Below are positions 8,708 to 16,814 of a stretch of DNA of 16,814 bases, piece after piece. Each line of letters starts with the position of its first letter. Position 1 is the first letter of the stretch. The notes beneath the pieces were generated by a model that did not search any database, was not told where the DNA came from, and saw only the letters and a list, made by a program, of their open reading frames with translations. The stretch covers positions 943,547 through 960,360 of the forward strand of contig PJRA01000048.1 of the NCBI GenBank assembly GCA_016987375.1. The letters run 5' to 3'. Source of the DNA: Brachionus koreanus (lineage: Eukaryota > Rotifera > Eurotatoria > Ploima > Brachionidae). A program made the position numbers and the translations under genes.

Positions 8708-8846
8708 AAATTTTAGCCTTTTTTTTCTGACTCAACAATTATGAACCTTATTGTATTACTAAGAATTGAGACTTGAAATCAGGATACTGACAAATTAAAA
8801 TGGAAGAGAAATCAATTATTATGAGAGTTTTTTCAACACAGAATGA

Positions 8847-9026
8847 GCAGTTTGGATTCATAAGACTAACTTACAGATTGAAGGATACACAAATTCTAAT
8901 GAAGTGTTTGGCACTATCAAATTAAAAAAAAAAGGAATGCAATGGTACCAATTAAATAAACAGAAAAGATCATTTCCAGTCAAAAAAATTGTAGAGATTT
9001 TTGGAGTTTCTTTAAGGATTCGTTAA
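8847..9026 (+). other. Unrecognised open segment before the mariner element
   Basis: A stop-free stretch of 59 codons ends in TAA at 9024-9026, just before the left terminal repeat of the mariner element. It contains F-P-V-K-K-I-V-E-I-F-G-V-S-L-R, which has the look of a helix-turn-helix segment. There is no start codon in the first half. It might be the DNA-binding part of an older transposase into which the 509-bp element landed, or a chance open frame. Confidence 0.2.
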
Positions 9027-9030
9027 AAAA

Positions 9031-9071
9031 TGTCTAATAATGGGTGTAGAAAAAGAAATGGCACAAAAATT
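9031..9071 (+). repeat. Left terminal inverted repeat of the mariner element
   Basis: Matches the reverse complement of 9500-9539 with five mismatches and one single-base gap, including the shared core ATGGCACAAAA and the outer TGTAGAA. Similarity fades into A-rich sequence outside, so the exact outer end and the TA target duplication cannot be fixed. Confidence 0.8.
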
Positions 9072-9190
9072 AAGTTAAATTTTCTATAAGAGTGGACAAG
9101 ACCTTTCCCATTTTTTTCAAAATTTAAAATCAGACTGATCCTAGCTTTAGAATAAAAAAAATTATTTCAAAAAGTTGAATTTTCGATAAA

Positions 9191-9465
9191 TTGTTAGTAA
9201 AAAATGTACGAAACCATCAAATTTCACTTCTGGTAACACCGCACTGCCAGGGAATGATATTTTTTATATTAGTAACATAAGCAAGACGCCGGAGAGAGTA
9301 AAGAACAAGAACGTTAAAAAATTTGAAGAAAAATTAATGGTCTGGTTGGCTATTTCACAACGCGGAATAAGCGAACCATATTTTGTACCTAGTGGTTTAG
9401 CGGTAAATCAACATGTCTACCTTAGAATGTGTATTAAGAAACCGCTTGATTTAAATTTAAATTAA
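9191..9465 (+). pseudogene. Tc1/mariner transposase central fragment
   Basis: This is an open frame with no start codon. It contains F-E-E-K-L-M-V-W-L-A-I-S-Q-R-G-I-S-E-P-Y and F-V-P-S-G-L-A-V-N-Q-H-V-Y-L, followed by C-I-K-K-P-L. These correspond to the stretch between the first and second catalytic acids of Tc1/mariner transposases (family pattern V-W-I-A-I-S...G-x-S-x-P...Y-x-x-E-C-L-x-K-R-L). The usual downstream segment with the second and third acidic residues is absent: the frame ends in TAA directly after the match. No functional enzyme can be made from it. Confidence 0.8.
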
Positions 9466-9499
9466 AGCTAACTGAATAAAAATTTTTTATATAAGAATA

Positions 9500-9539
9500 A
9501 ATTTTGTGCCATTTTTTATTCTACATCCGTTATTTGACA
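9500..9539 (-). repeat. Right terminal inverted repeat of the mariner element
   Basis: Reverse-complement partner of 9031-9071, with the shared TTTTGTGCCAT core at 9502-9512 and CTACATCC at 9521-9528. Confidence 0.8.
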
Positions 9540-9665
9540 AATTTTGAAGAAAAAATAGAGATATTCTAGGGATAAATAAATTTCTAAATATAATTTGAAC
9601 AAATTAATTTGACACAAATTTAACATTTTTACATAATTAATAAAATTTAGGATATATTTTAAAAT

Positions 9666-9671
9666 TTTATT
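9666..9671 (-). promoter_or_regulatory. AATAAA poly(A) signal of the secreted-peptide gene
   Basis: On the minus strand AATAAA lies 42 bp beyond the stop codon of the 94-residue gene, a usual distance for a short 3' untranslated region. Confidence 0.45.
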
Positions 9672-9713
9672 TTAAACAAAAGCGAAAATTTAAAATTTAA
9701 AATAAAGTTTAAT

Positions 9714-9998
9714 TTAATTTTTCTTAAAAAGTTTGTTGGTGTCTAATTTTGGATATTTTTCATTTAAAAATTTGGCAACATTCGGAACCATTTCCAAACT
9801 AATTGGAGATGCTTCTTTGATTTTTTGCTGTTTGATTAACGATTGTGAAATTGCTGACTGAGCAGTTAATTTTTCTTTTACTAATCCTTCTCTTAATTTG
9901 AAAAGTTTTTCTTGAATTATTTGAGAATTTGACTTTGCTTCTATTCTTGTAAACGCTAAAACAAGCATAAAAATTGCAAATATGGCTAGTGTTTTCAT
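9714..9998 (-). CDS. Small secreted peptide, 94 residues, unknown function
   Basis: A single uninterrupted frame. The N-terminus is a textbook signal peptide: Lys2, then a hydrophobic core A-I-F-A-I-F-M-L-V-L-A-F, then T-R-I-E-A with likely cleavage after Ala21. The mature part of about 73 residues is rich in Lys, Gln, Ser and Leu, has no cysteine, and alternates hydrophobic and charged residues in a way that suggests helices. It ends in N-K-L-F-K-K-N. No dibasic processing series or known domain is seen. A TATA box about 40 bp upstream and AATAAA 42 bp downstream make a compact, complete gene. It could be a hormone-like, antimicrobial or structural secreted peptide; the sequence does not decide. 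I am confident it is a real gene and that the product is secreted. Confidence 0.75.
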   Translation of the reverse strand: MKTLAIFAIFMLVLAFTRIEAKSNSQIIQEKLFKLREGLVKEKLTAQSAISQSLIKQQKIKEASPISLEMVPNVAKFLNEKYPKLDTNKLFKKN

Positions 9999-10035
9999 TT
10001 TTTCTTTATTTTAAAAGTTTTAATTAATTCTGTAT

Positions 10036-10046
10036 CTTTTTATATA
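10036..10046 (-). promoter_or_regulatory. TATA box of the secreted-peptide gene
   Basis: On the minus strand TATATAAAAAG ends 37 bases before the ATG at 9998-9996. Transcription would begin close to the start codon, giving a 5' untranslated region of roughly 10-20 bases. The bases before the ATG are purine-rich (AAAGAAAAA). Confidence 0.6.
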
Positions 10047-10049
10047 ACA

Positions 10050-11240
10050 GTGATTGCTATAAACAAAAAGTAATAACAACTTTATTACCTTATTAATTTG
10101 GGCATAAAATCGAGAAAAATTGCAAGATTTTTTTCAAAAATTAATTGCCTTTTCACACATTTATCTTTAATTTAAATTATCTTTTAGAGTCTGTTGGACT
10201 AGTTAATTCCAAAAATATATTATCAGTATAAAAATAATCAAAATAATCTTAAACTTTTATAAAAAAAAATGATTTTTTCAAAGAATTAATAAAATCTTTT
10301 GTTTTTATCAAAATTTAACTCGAGAAATATAAAACAATCGTATTTTAAAATAATAAAGGCATTAAAAATTTTTATTTCAATAGTTTTGTTTATCTTTTTG
10401 CTAGAAGATTAGTTATATATTTGAGTTTTCATTTTAAATTAGCGGCTCGAATTATTTTTAAAATTACTAATTTATTTTTTTTAAAATTCTATCTTCTATT
10501 CTTATTTAAAATTCAAAATTCATTCACAAATGTTTTTATTAAACAATTTTTTTTTTAAATGGTTTTGGTGGAGAAAAATTTAAAATTTTTGTTTTTGTTT
10601 TTTGTTCCAAAATTCATAGCGTTTTCATTAATTTTGTTAAATTGTAATCATTTAAAAAGAATATTTTTCTTTAAAAAAAATACTTCTTAATAATAGCATC
10701 GTCAAAATATAATTTAAAAAAAACTGATGAGGGTATAACAGTTAGTAAAAATTTGAATAATAATAAAGTAAATAACGAAAAATATGCCAGGTCGTGCATG
10801 AGATTACTTTTAATTTTTAAAAAAAAACATTATCCATTTTTTCATGTTTTTAAATAATTAATAATTATTTTTTTGATAATGAAATCTTTAGTGAAGTGTT
10901 TAATAAGCCTGAAATTATTAAACTAAACCTTCTAAAAATAATCTGTTTGCATCTTCATTAACATTTAACAAACAGTTTGCGAACGGTATTTGATTTTATT
11001 TAAATATATAATTGAATAAAACAAAAAAAAGTGAAACAAAAAAAATAAAACATAAACAAAAAAAAACTATTTTTAATTTTGCTAAAGAGAGAATTGAAAC
11101 ATAAAATTAGAAATAACTTCTATTTTCAGTTTCTATAACATATACTATCTTTTATTTTTTTTAAAACAGTGACTAAAAAATAAATAATTTTTTTGAGTTA
11201 AGAATAAAATTTTTTATATTTAATTGTTTAGAATTGTCGA
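10050..11240. other. AT-rich intergenic stretch
   Basis: No coding or RNA gene is supported on either strand. Long runs of A and T, including A-rich stretches near 11020-11060, and frequent stops fill all frames. A CTGATGAGG at 10723-10731 recalls a hammerhead ribozyme core, but the partner CGAAA segment is missing. Confidence 0.5.
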
Positions 11241-12490
11241 ATGAGGAAAAAAATCGATTGGATCTTTTTGGCAAGATTAAAATCTGCCGTCGAATTGGAA
11301 TATTTTATGAAGCAATTTCCAAAAGCAAAGTCAGCTCATGGAAATTCAATTAATTGTACTGTTTGTCCCGACAATATCGACGACCATAAAATACGAGTTC
11401 TGTATCCGAATTGCTGTTGTTCAAACGAATGTCAAACTCGGTTTTTATTTAACATGTTTTTGAGCTCTGGTGAAGTAATTGTCAAGACAATAAATATGCA
11501 TGAAACGTCAGCTTATACCGTCACTCAACAAGAACAACAAAAAGGTATTTCTCAAAAATACAAGGAGGCAATCGAAAAAATTTGATGGCAGTGATGAACA
11601 ACATTTTCATCTAGGCATTACTAGCAAAAAGATGCTTTTGAATATCCATAACAGCTGTGTATGTCACTTTGATTATACCTAAAAGATTGTAAAGTATGGT
11701 TTCCCTGTTATAGTATTTGGGTATACTGACATAAGACGTAAGTTTTACCCCATATGCTATTTTATCACGTCCCACGAATAAGAAATGGATTACGACTTTT
11801 TTTGGAACTCATTGGTTGAGATTATGAAATTTGTGAAAGTCGATTTAATTGAAGTTGTCGGATACATTTTTAGAATTGATGCCGAGCGAGCTAGCGCTCG
11901 ATCAATTCTGCCATACATGAAAACTTTTTTAAATTATTTTAACAAGCAATGGATCGAGTCACCATTTTGCAACTGGCAGCTTTTTCAGACCCCACCGGGA
12001 TATGCCATGACCAATTGCCCTATAGAGTCTTATAACGGTAAAATTAAAAGTTTTTTTATTAATAGAATTTAAGTATAATCTTCTTCCAGTTTTTGAAATT
12101 TTTGAAAAACTTGTTAAATTAGAATCTAGGACGGTTAGTCTTTCTATTCCTGTTTGCGCCATCGCAAAAATGTCCGTCAAAAAAGAAGCCTAAAAATATT
12201 AAGATAGTATCAAAAAATTAGAGTCAGAGGACAATTTTATGAATTATCTTTGTAATGATAAGCATAGGGTACAAATAGATCCTGACTGTTTCTGTCCTGA
12301 CTGCACTAATTGTACATGTAGCGTTTTTTTTGAATGCAGTAGTTTGTATACATTTAATAAGGTGCTGTTTTTTTGATAATATATAGATTTTCCAGGTATT
12401 AAAAACAAAAAATTTAGTAGTAAATCTAGTTCAAAAAAAAAAGAAAAGCTGGTCCCTGGTATGAGAAAGACTGACTTGAACCCTTTTTTA
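11241..12490 (+). pseudogene. Mutator-like (MULE) transposase, broken
   Basis: Several plus-strand frames join into one transposase-like protein. The N-terminal part (11241-11570) has a Cys/His cluster, C-T-V-C-P-D-N-I-D-D-H-K-I-R-V-L-Y and C-C-C-S-N-E-C. After a frameshift near 11575 comes H-F-D-Y-T, where the first catalytic Asp is expected, interrupted by TAA at 11680-11682. K-Y-G-F-P-V-I-V-F-G-Y-T-D-I then runs to another TAA at 11779-11781. The frame 11785-12072 carries I-D-A-E-R-A and the typical P-P-G-Y-A-M-T-N-C-P-I-E-S-Y-N. A shift near 12070 leads to K-Y-N-L-L-P-V-F-E-I-F-E-K, and a Cys-rich tail near 12290-12340 (C-T-N-C-T-C) looks like a decayed SWIM finger. Two in-frame stops and two frameshifts make it non-functional. 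I found no terminal repeats. Confidence 0.8.
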
Positions 12491-12499
12491 TTCAAATTT

Positions 12500-13388
12500 T
12501 CCTCTTTTTTGAAATTTTTTTATATGTTTTTTGTAACCCTTTTGTAAAATTTTAAAAAATATTGTAATTTTTTTTTATGTTTTATTCATTGTAATTAAAA
12601 ATTGATTTATGTTTTTATTCACAGATTTTGAAAATAAAATTTTCTTTATGTGACGTTCTCTTTTTATATGTTTTATTAACATTTTTTATGTTTTATTCAA
12701 CTTTATCCCTGAAAAACTATTTACGTTCAATTAGATTTTGTGTTTGAATTTAACTTATATATATTTTATATTTTGGCTACCGTAGTGGCCACTTACTAAT
12801 TAGATAAATAAAATAACCACAAATTATTAATTATTTTTCCTTGATTGCTCTCTTGTAAAACATTTCAGATATTTTTAATCATTTCATGATGTTTCAATTA
12901 ATTAAAATTGACTTAAACAAAAAATTTTCGATATTAAAAGTGAAAAACTGAGGCATAGTAGATTTGGAAAAATTTCAAATCAAAATTTTGAAATTGGATT
13001 TAATGTGTTGATTTAAAAAATAACTATCGGTTAGAAAAATATTTTAGCTGATACATAGTTTGTGTCAACTAAAAATAACCTATTCAAAAACTGTTAAAAT
13101 TAATTTAAAAAATTTACTTACAAATTTAGCACTTAATGATTTAATTTTTTTGTAAAATTTTAATTGTTAGATAAGCTAATATTATATCGTGTCTTGCTTA
13201 AAGTCAGTTTTAATTAACTCTAAAATGGAAAAATGTATTTGACGCATTAAAAAAAAATTAAAAAGCGTATAAAGATTTAGTCGTTAAAGCATTTAAAAAT
13301 TAGTCTCACATATAATAAAAAAAGTAAATCATAGAAAAAATTATAGCATAAAACACACACAAGTCTAAAACTTTTTTTTAAACTCAAA
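12500..13388. other. AT-rich intergenic stretch
   Basis: No gene is supported. The one GC-richer spot is 12774-12791, with an imperfect palindrome TGGCTAC...GTGGCCA. Copies of TTTTATGTTTTATT occur around 12575-12700, which may be simple T-rich repetition. Confidence 0.45.
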
Positions 13389-13680
13389 TTAAAAAAAAGT
13401 TTTCAACTCTTTACAAACAATTTTGATTGCTAATTGAATCTTCAAAAGCTCTCTTTTTGTAAAAAACTTATTTGAACGGTCATTTAAGCTCTCTAAAGTA
13501 TTATTTGTTGAAGCAGAGCCGCTGAAACGAAAATTTGCCAATTGTTCCATTCACTTTCAACACATTGTTTTTAAAATATTCACCAAATAACTTAAGATCA
13601 GGTAGTTTGTTCCATCGACTAAAAACTTTGGTCTTGATTGAAAAAAATTCAGATTCGCTTTTTATGCTTTCCAAAGATTT
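13389..13680 (-). pseudogene. Transposase-like remnant with a T-N-N-x-L-E-S motif
   Basis: Two minus-strand frames read on from each other. The first (about 13680-13540) gives S-R-W-N-K-L-P-D-L-K-L-F-G-E-Y-F and then F-S-F-Q-R. In the other frame the sequence continues as S-G-S-A-S-T-N-N-T-L-E-S-L-N-D-R-S-N-K, then K-R-E-L-L-K-I-Q-L-A-I-K, ending in TAA at 13389-13391. An S-T-N-N-x-L-E-x-x-N block next to the last catalytic acid is typical of several MULE-like and related transposases. The frame change lies near 13535-13545. It is probably a small piece of an element different from the one at 11241-12490. Confidence 0.5.
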
Positions 13681-13926
13681 TTAATGCTTTAATAAAAAAA
13701 ATGCGATAAAAAAACTCAACTTTTTATTCATTATGCGGTGGTTTAATTTCTAATGCTTAATTATATTTTTATGCGTCTTAACCCCTTGTCCTCCAAAAAT
13801 TTGAGAAATTAAATTCTAATAGTTATTAATATTTATTGAAATGTAAAACTTTTATTTTTAACGGCTCAATGTAATCAAATTCTATTTTTAAAATAATATG
13901 ATAGGATTAAATGATATAAAACTCTT

Positions 13927-13932
13927 TTTATT
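13927..13932 (-). promoter_or_regulatory. AATAAA poly(A) signal of the pseudoprotease gene
   Basis: AATAAA on the minus strand about 45 bp after the stop codon at 13977. Another AATAAA at 13964-13969 lies only 8 bp after the stop and is less likely to be used. Confidence 0.4.
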
Positions 13933-13976
13933 TTTTTAAATATAAAAAAGAATAATGGAAATTTTTATTTTTAAAA

Positions 13977-15936
13977 TTAATTTCGATATTTTGAAAGTTC
14001 CATTATCCAATCTAAATATGGTTCTAATTTGGTGAAAACCCTTCATTAAGATTAAAAAAAAATTTAAATTAGATGGATTTAAAGAAAATTTAAATTTACG
14101 CTGGGGAATGCTCAGTGCTACATGGTACATCATAGGACAAAAGTCCTCTAGCAACATATTTCATTTTATTTCCAACGGATTCAAGAACATAAAGTGCAGA
14201 ACCATAATCTCCATGACATTGGCCTGTTAAATTTCCGTGTAAATCGTATTCTCCAGCACAAAATTGAGTATTCCAATCTTTTTCTTTTTCAGGTTGTACA
14301 TTATCACACATAGATCTATTGTACAAATCAAGCTTAATGTTATGCTGCACCCATGAATTGAATGAACTTCCTGCTGAGCTATATCCTGCAACGTATCCAA
14401 ACATCTTGGAAAGGAATGAGTCGTCGTTAGACTTTTTTTCAGGTAAACATGCTACTTGAATGTATCTGTTTAGTTGTATTTCATTTATAAATTTTATCAC
14501 TGCGATATCATTTTGATAAGTCTTTTCATTATAATTTGGATGCTTTAAAATTATAAATTTTATTTTTTATTTGATATAAAGAAATTTAAGACATGAAGTT
14601 AATAAAAGAAAAATTTATTCAAAAAATTGAAAAGAAGAAAAACTTGTCTAAAAATTTAGTGCTGTTGATTAATTTATAAATTTTTTTTATTTAAAATGAG
14701 CTAAATTTTATCATTATCTAATAATTTGAAAACAAAAATTCGAAAAATTTTTTTTTTTTTTAGAAAATTTTGAAAAAAGAAAAATGTTTTGGTAAATTAA
14801 TTAAATAAAGAAAGATATCGCCAAATTGGTTCAAAAGTTAGATTGAAATTATTTTTTTACTTGCCAAAGTGTATCATTTTAGTTTACTCTTCGCCAAAGC
14901 TTGGCAATTATATTAAAATGATTAGCAGGAATGACTTTGAGACTTAATAAATTGCTTAAATTTTAAATTATTGTTTTGTTATTTTGTACTTTTATACTAA
15001 ATGACGATTTCTATTTTTTAAAAAAATTTTTCTTTTGGTCAAATTAAAAAATTTTAGTAATTTACAATATAAATGTCGTGAATATCTCCCATTTGTACAT
15101 GAGGCAAATCAACATTATAATAGACATATTCATGAGTACCAAAATATGCCGAATATATAGATTCCAAATTTGGATGAAAATTGTTAAAAGAAACATTTAT
15201 TGTAAATTCTTTATCACTAGCCCAATTGTATATTTTGAAAGTTTTCTTTATACAGTGCGCAGCTGTGAGAGCAGTTCGTCTATTGATTAAAAATGCGCCA
15301 CATTGGTCATAATTATAAAGAAGTGAATATTGATAATCAAGTTTAGCAAAAGTTGTGTACAAAAATTCCATAATTCCGGAAGCAGGCCAGCTATAAGGAA
15401 TCGCAACTGAACTAAATTTATGGGCATTATGTTCAAAATTTGTTATGCCACATTCTAAAGATAAAATACTTAATTAATTAAACAGATTATTTGAAAAAGA
15501 ATTCATTAGAGACAAGAGTTGTGCCTGTAAAAATTTTAAATTTTTAGCCTAAAATTCTTTATCGCTTTTTGATATGTATTGAAAATATTTTTTAATTAAA
15601 TCTTATTTACCGTCACAGTGATCTCGGCCATCTCCGGAAAATCCAGAGTTGCACACACAATCAGCATAAAATGGTTTGTTGTAACATGTAGCATTTGCAT
15701 GGCATAATGAATGTACACATGGAACTTGAAATCAAAAATACTAAAAAATACTAAATAATTTTGAAATTAGTTTTACATGCTCCAGTTATAATGATAGCTA
15801 CAAGCCCTAAAATTAAGATTATAACTCCCAATGTTCCATAAGATATTACGAAGAACCTATGCCTTTTAAAATTTGATTCGTATGTGTTTGACTTTTGCTC
15901 ACTGAAATCTTGTTTAATTTCTTCAATTTCGATCAT
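13977..15936 (-). CDS. Transmembrane EGF / serine-protease homologue, catalytically dead
   Basis: Five minus-strand exons: 15936-15777, 15724-15611, 15454-15066, 14542-14100 and 14040-13977. Each intron is GT...AG and all phases agree, giving 389 residues. Residues 1-29 form a charged cytoplasmic tail and 30-51 a membrane anchor. An EGF-like module with six cysteines (56, 61, 67, 76, 78, 90) includes G-F-S-G-D-G. An S1 peptidase fold runs from about 103 to the end. His158 (T-A-A-H-C) and Asp233 (N-D-I-A-V) are kept, but the catalytic Ser is Tyr334 in C-H-G-D-Y-G-S-A. The pocket residues are changed too: Gly328, Asp359 and Ala369 replace Asp189, Gly216 and Gly226. The activation motif R-I-V-G-G is replaced by A-H-K-F-S. 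The protein should therefore neither be activated nor cleave, and probably binds or regulates, as other serine-protease homologues do. It is a distant paralogue of the protease at 3281-4484. The intact frame over four introns argues against a pseudogene. Confidence 0.85.
15611..15724 (-). other. EGF-like module encoded by a single exon
   Basis: This 114-bp exon encodes exactly one EGF-like repeat, with cysteine spacing C-x4-C-x5-C-x8-C-x-C-x11-C. Both flanking introns lie in phase 1, the arrangement that allows EGF modules to be shuffled between genes. Acidic residues of the calcium-binding type of EGF are not evident at its start. Confidence 0.8.
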
Positions 15937-16643
15937 TTCAAAATAAATTCTTAATTTTGGTTAAATAGCTAGTCATATTTATCTTAGATTTTTTCCAATG
16001 CGCACCTAGAAGCTTTTGCTAATTTAAAAGACAAATTTTAATTAAAAATCTCAGCTAGCAAAATTTTTTTTTCGATCAAATAAATTTTACATTTTTTTTT
16101 GCCTTTTCTTTTAATTTTTAATTCTGCTTAATAAAGTGCATTAGATTTCTAGAATTACATTTCTATTTTTTATGCCCTTTACTAAAATCCAGGAAAATAT
16201 TAGTTAGTTAATATATAATCAAGTTAAACTTACTATTTACCTAATTTCTAATCAAAGATCTTTAAATTAGATTCAGTAATTAGTTTTAAAAAAATTATTC
16301 GATTTAAGGTAGACATTGTTATTACCGTTAGAGTTATCAAAATTAAATAAGAGAATATTTCAAATTTAAAACAAAAAATTATTTATTGATTTTTCTAAAT
16401 TGTGTAATTGAAAAATATAAAATTAATAAAGTTTAAAGTTTTTCTTTTAAAATTTTTTCTTGTTGTTTTTCTTGTTTTTTTACAAGACAAGTTCTAAATT
16501 GAGCCGTGAGGTTAAACCGATTTCGCATTCCTAATTAACCCATTAAAAAAAAGTGATTCCTTATGACCCCCTTTCTAAATTGATAAGATCTGATATGCTT
16601 CATCAAAATTTTTTTCCAAGATTCTCAAAAGATTAAGTCATAG
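15937..16643. other. AT-rich flank upstream of the pseudoprotease gene
   Basis: This should contain the promoter of the minus-strand gene, but no strong TATA match is seen; ATAAATATG on the minus strand near 15972-15984 is the nearest candidate. No further gene is supported. GC content rises slightly from about 16500 towards the terminal repeat. Confidence 0.45.
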
Positions 16644-16740
16644 GGTTCACGCGTAGCCAAACTAACGCACTATTTTTGAATTTAAAAGAACCGACTTTAA
16701 ATTATTAATCTGCATACTTAAAAACCTAGGAAAATATGTT
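16644..16740 (-). repeat. Right arm of the 97-bp long-range inverted repeat
   Basis: Reverse-complement partner of 736-832, with six substitutions in 97 bases. The sequence after 16740 (T-rich, then GGGTGAGTAAAA) does not continue the match beyond the A/T run, and the sequence before 16644 does not match the inner flank of the left arm. Confidence 0.85.
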
Positions 16741-16814
16741 TTTTTGGGTGAGTAAAAATAAATTTTTTGACTGGATCCCCTCAAAGATTCAATAAAAAAA
16801 AAAGTATCTTGTCT

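Larger units (their letters stand above)
9031..9539 (+). mobile_element. Internally deleted Tc1/mariner transposon (about 509 bp)
   Basis: Terminal inverted repeats bound a short element that holds only the middle of a transposase. Complete relatives should be well over 1 kb, so both the N-terminal DNA-binding region and the C-terminal catalytic region have been lost. The element would depend on transposase supplied by another copy. It lies between the WD40 gene and the secreted-peptide gene. Confidence 0.75.

Noticed and set aside
10723..10740. Hammerhead ribozyme-like CTGATGAGG
   Set aside because: No CGAAA partner and no flanking helices could be found within a reasonable distance.
12244..12495. 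Minus-strand 83-codon open frame
   Set aside because: Antisense to the Cys-rich tail of the MULE pseudogene; Phe/Leu-rich composition comes from the complementary A-rich codons.
12774..12791. TGGCTAC...GTGGCCA imperfect palindrome
   Set aside because: Short, imperfect and isolated; no neighbouring feature gives it meaning.
14880..14908. Short palindrome around GCCAAAGCTTGGC inside the third intron of the pseudoprotease
   Set aside because: Five-base arms only; expected by chance and no link to splicing is evident.
736..16740. Polinton/Maverick or other giant virus-like element bounded by the 97-bp repeats
   Set aside because: None of the diagnostic genes (family B polymerase, retroviral-type integrase, capsid proteins, packaging ATPase) is seen in the interior, and host-type intron-bearing genes occupy it.

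Overview
The window is very AT-rich eukaryotic DNA: genes are interrupted by short introns (about 50-60 bp, plus some longer ones) with GT...AG borders, a TATA box and AATAAA poly(A) signals can be found, and decayed eukaryotic transposons fill much of the space. The organism is most likely a small invertebrate. A monogonont rotifer such as Brachionus fits best, because of the base composition, the membrane-anchored trypsin genes and a WD40 protein with recurring D-x-S-N-G-G-H linkers. That taxonomic guess is inference.

Four likely functional genes are seen. (1) 3281-4484 (+) is a type II transmembrane trypsin-like protease with complete catalytic machinery; its last 19 residues lie in a small second exon. 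(2) 7309-8579 (+) is a WD40 protein with eight repeats and hydrophobic segments at both ends. (3) 9714-9998 (-) is a 94-residue secreted peptide with a well-placed TATA box. (4) 13977-15936 (-) is a five-exon gene for a transmembrane protein with an EGF-like module and a trypsin-fold domain in which the catalytic serine is tyrosine and the activation site is lost. It is therefore a pseudoprotease, but its reading frame is intact across all four introns. Genes 1 and 4 share the position and phase of the last intron, so they are diverged members of one family: one active, one inactive.

The rest is largely a graveyard of mobile elements: two related SWIM zinc-finger fragments (1542-1832 and near 2940-3030, minus strand) with fold-back repeats between them; a frameshifted LINE reverse transcriptase (4742-5985, -) abutting a Tc1/mariner transposase scrap (6000-6100, +); an internally deleted 509-bp Tc1/mariner element with recognisable terminal inverted repeats (9031-9539); a Mutator-like transposase pseudogene (11241-12490, +); and another transposase-like remnant (13389-13680, -). 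Near the two ends of the window sits a 97-bp inverted repeat at about 94% identity, with arms 15.8 kb apart.

I see no CRISPR, tRNA, rRNA or prokaryotic operon features. The most interesting object is the pseudoprotease paired with its active relative; next are the possibly extracellular WD40 propeller and the long-range inverted repeat.
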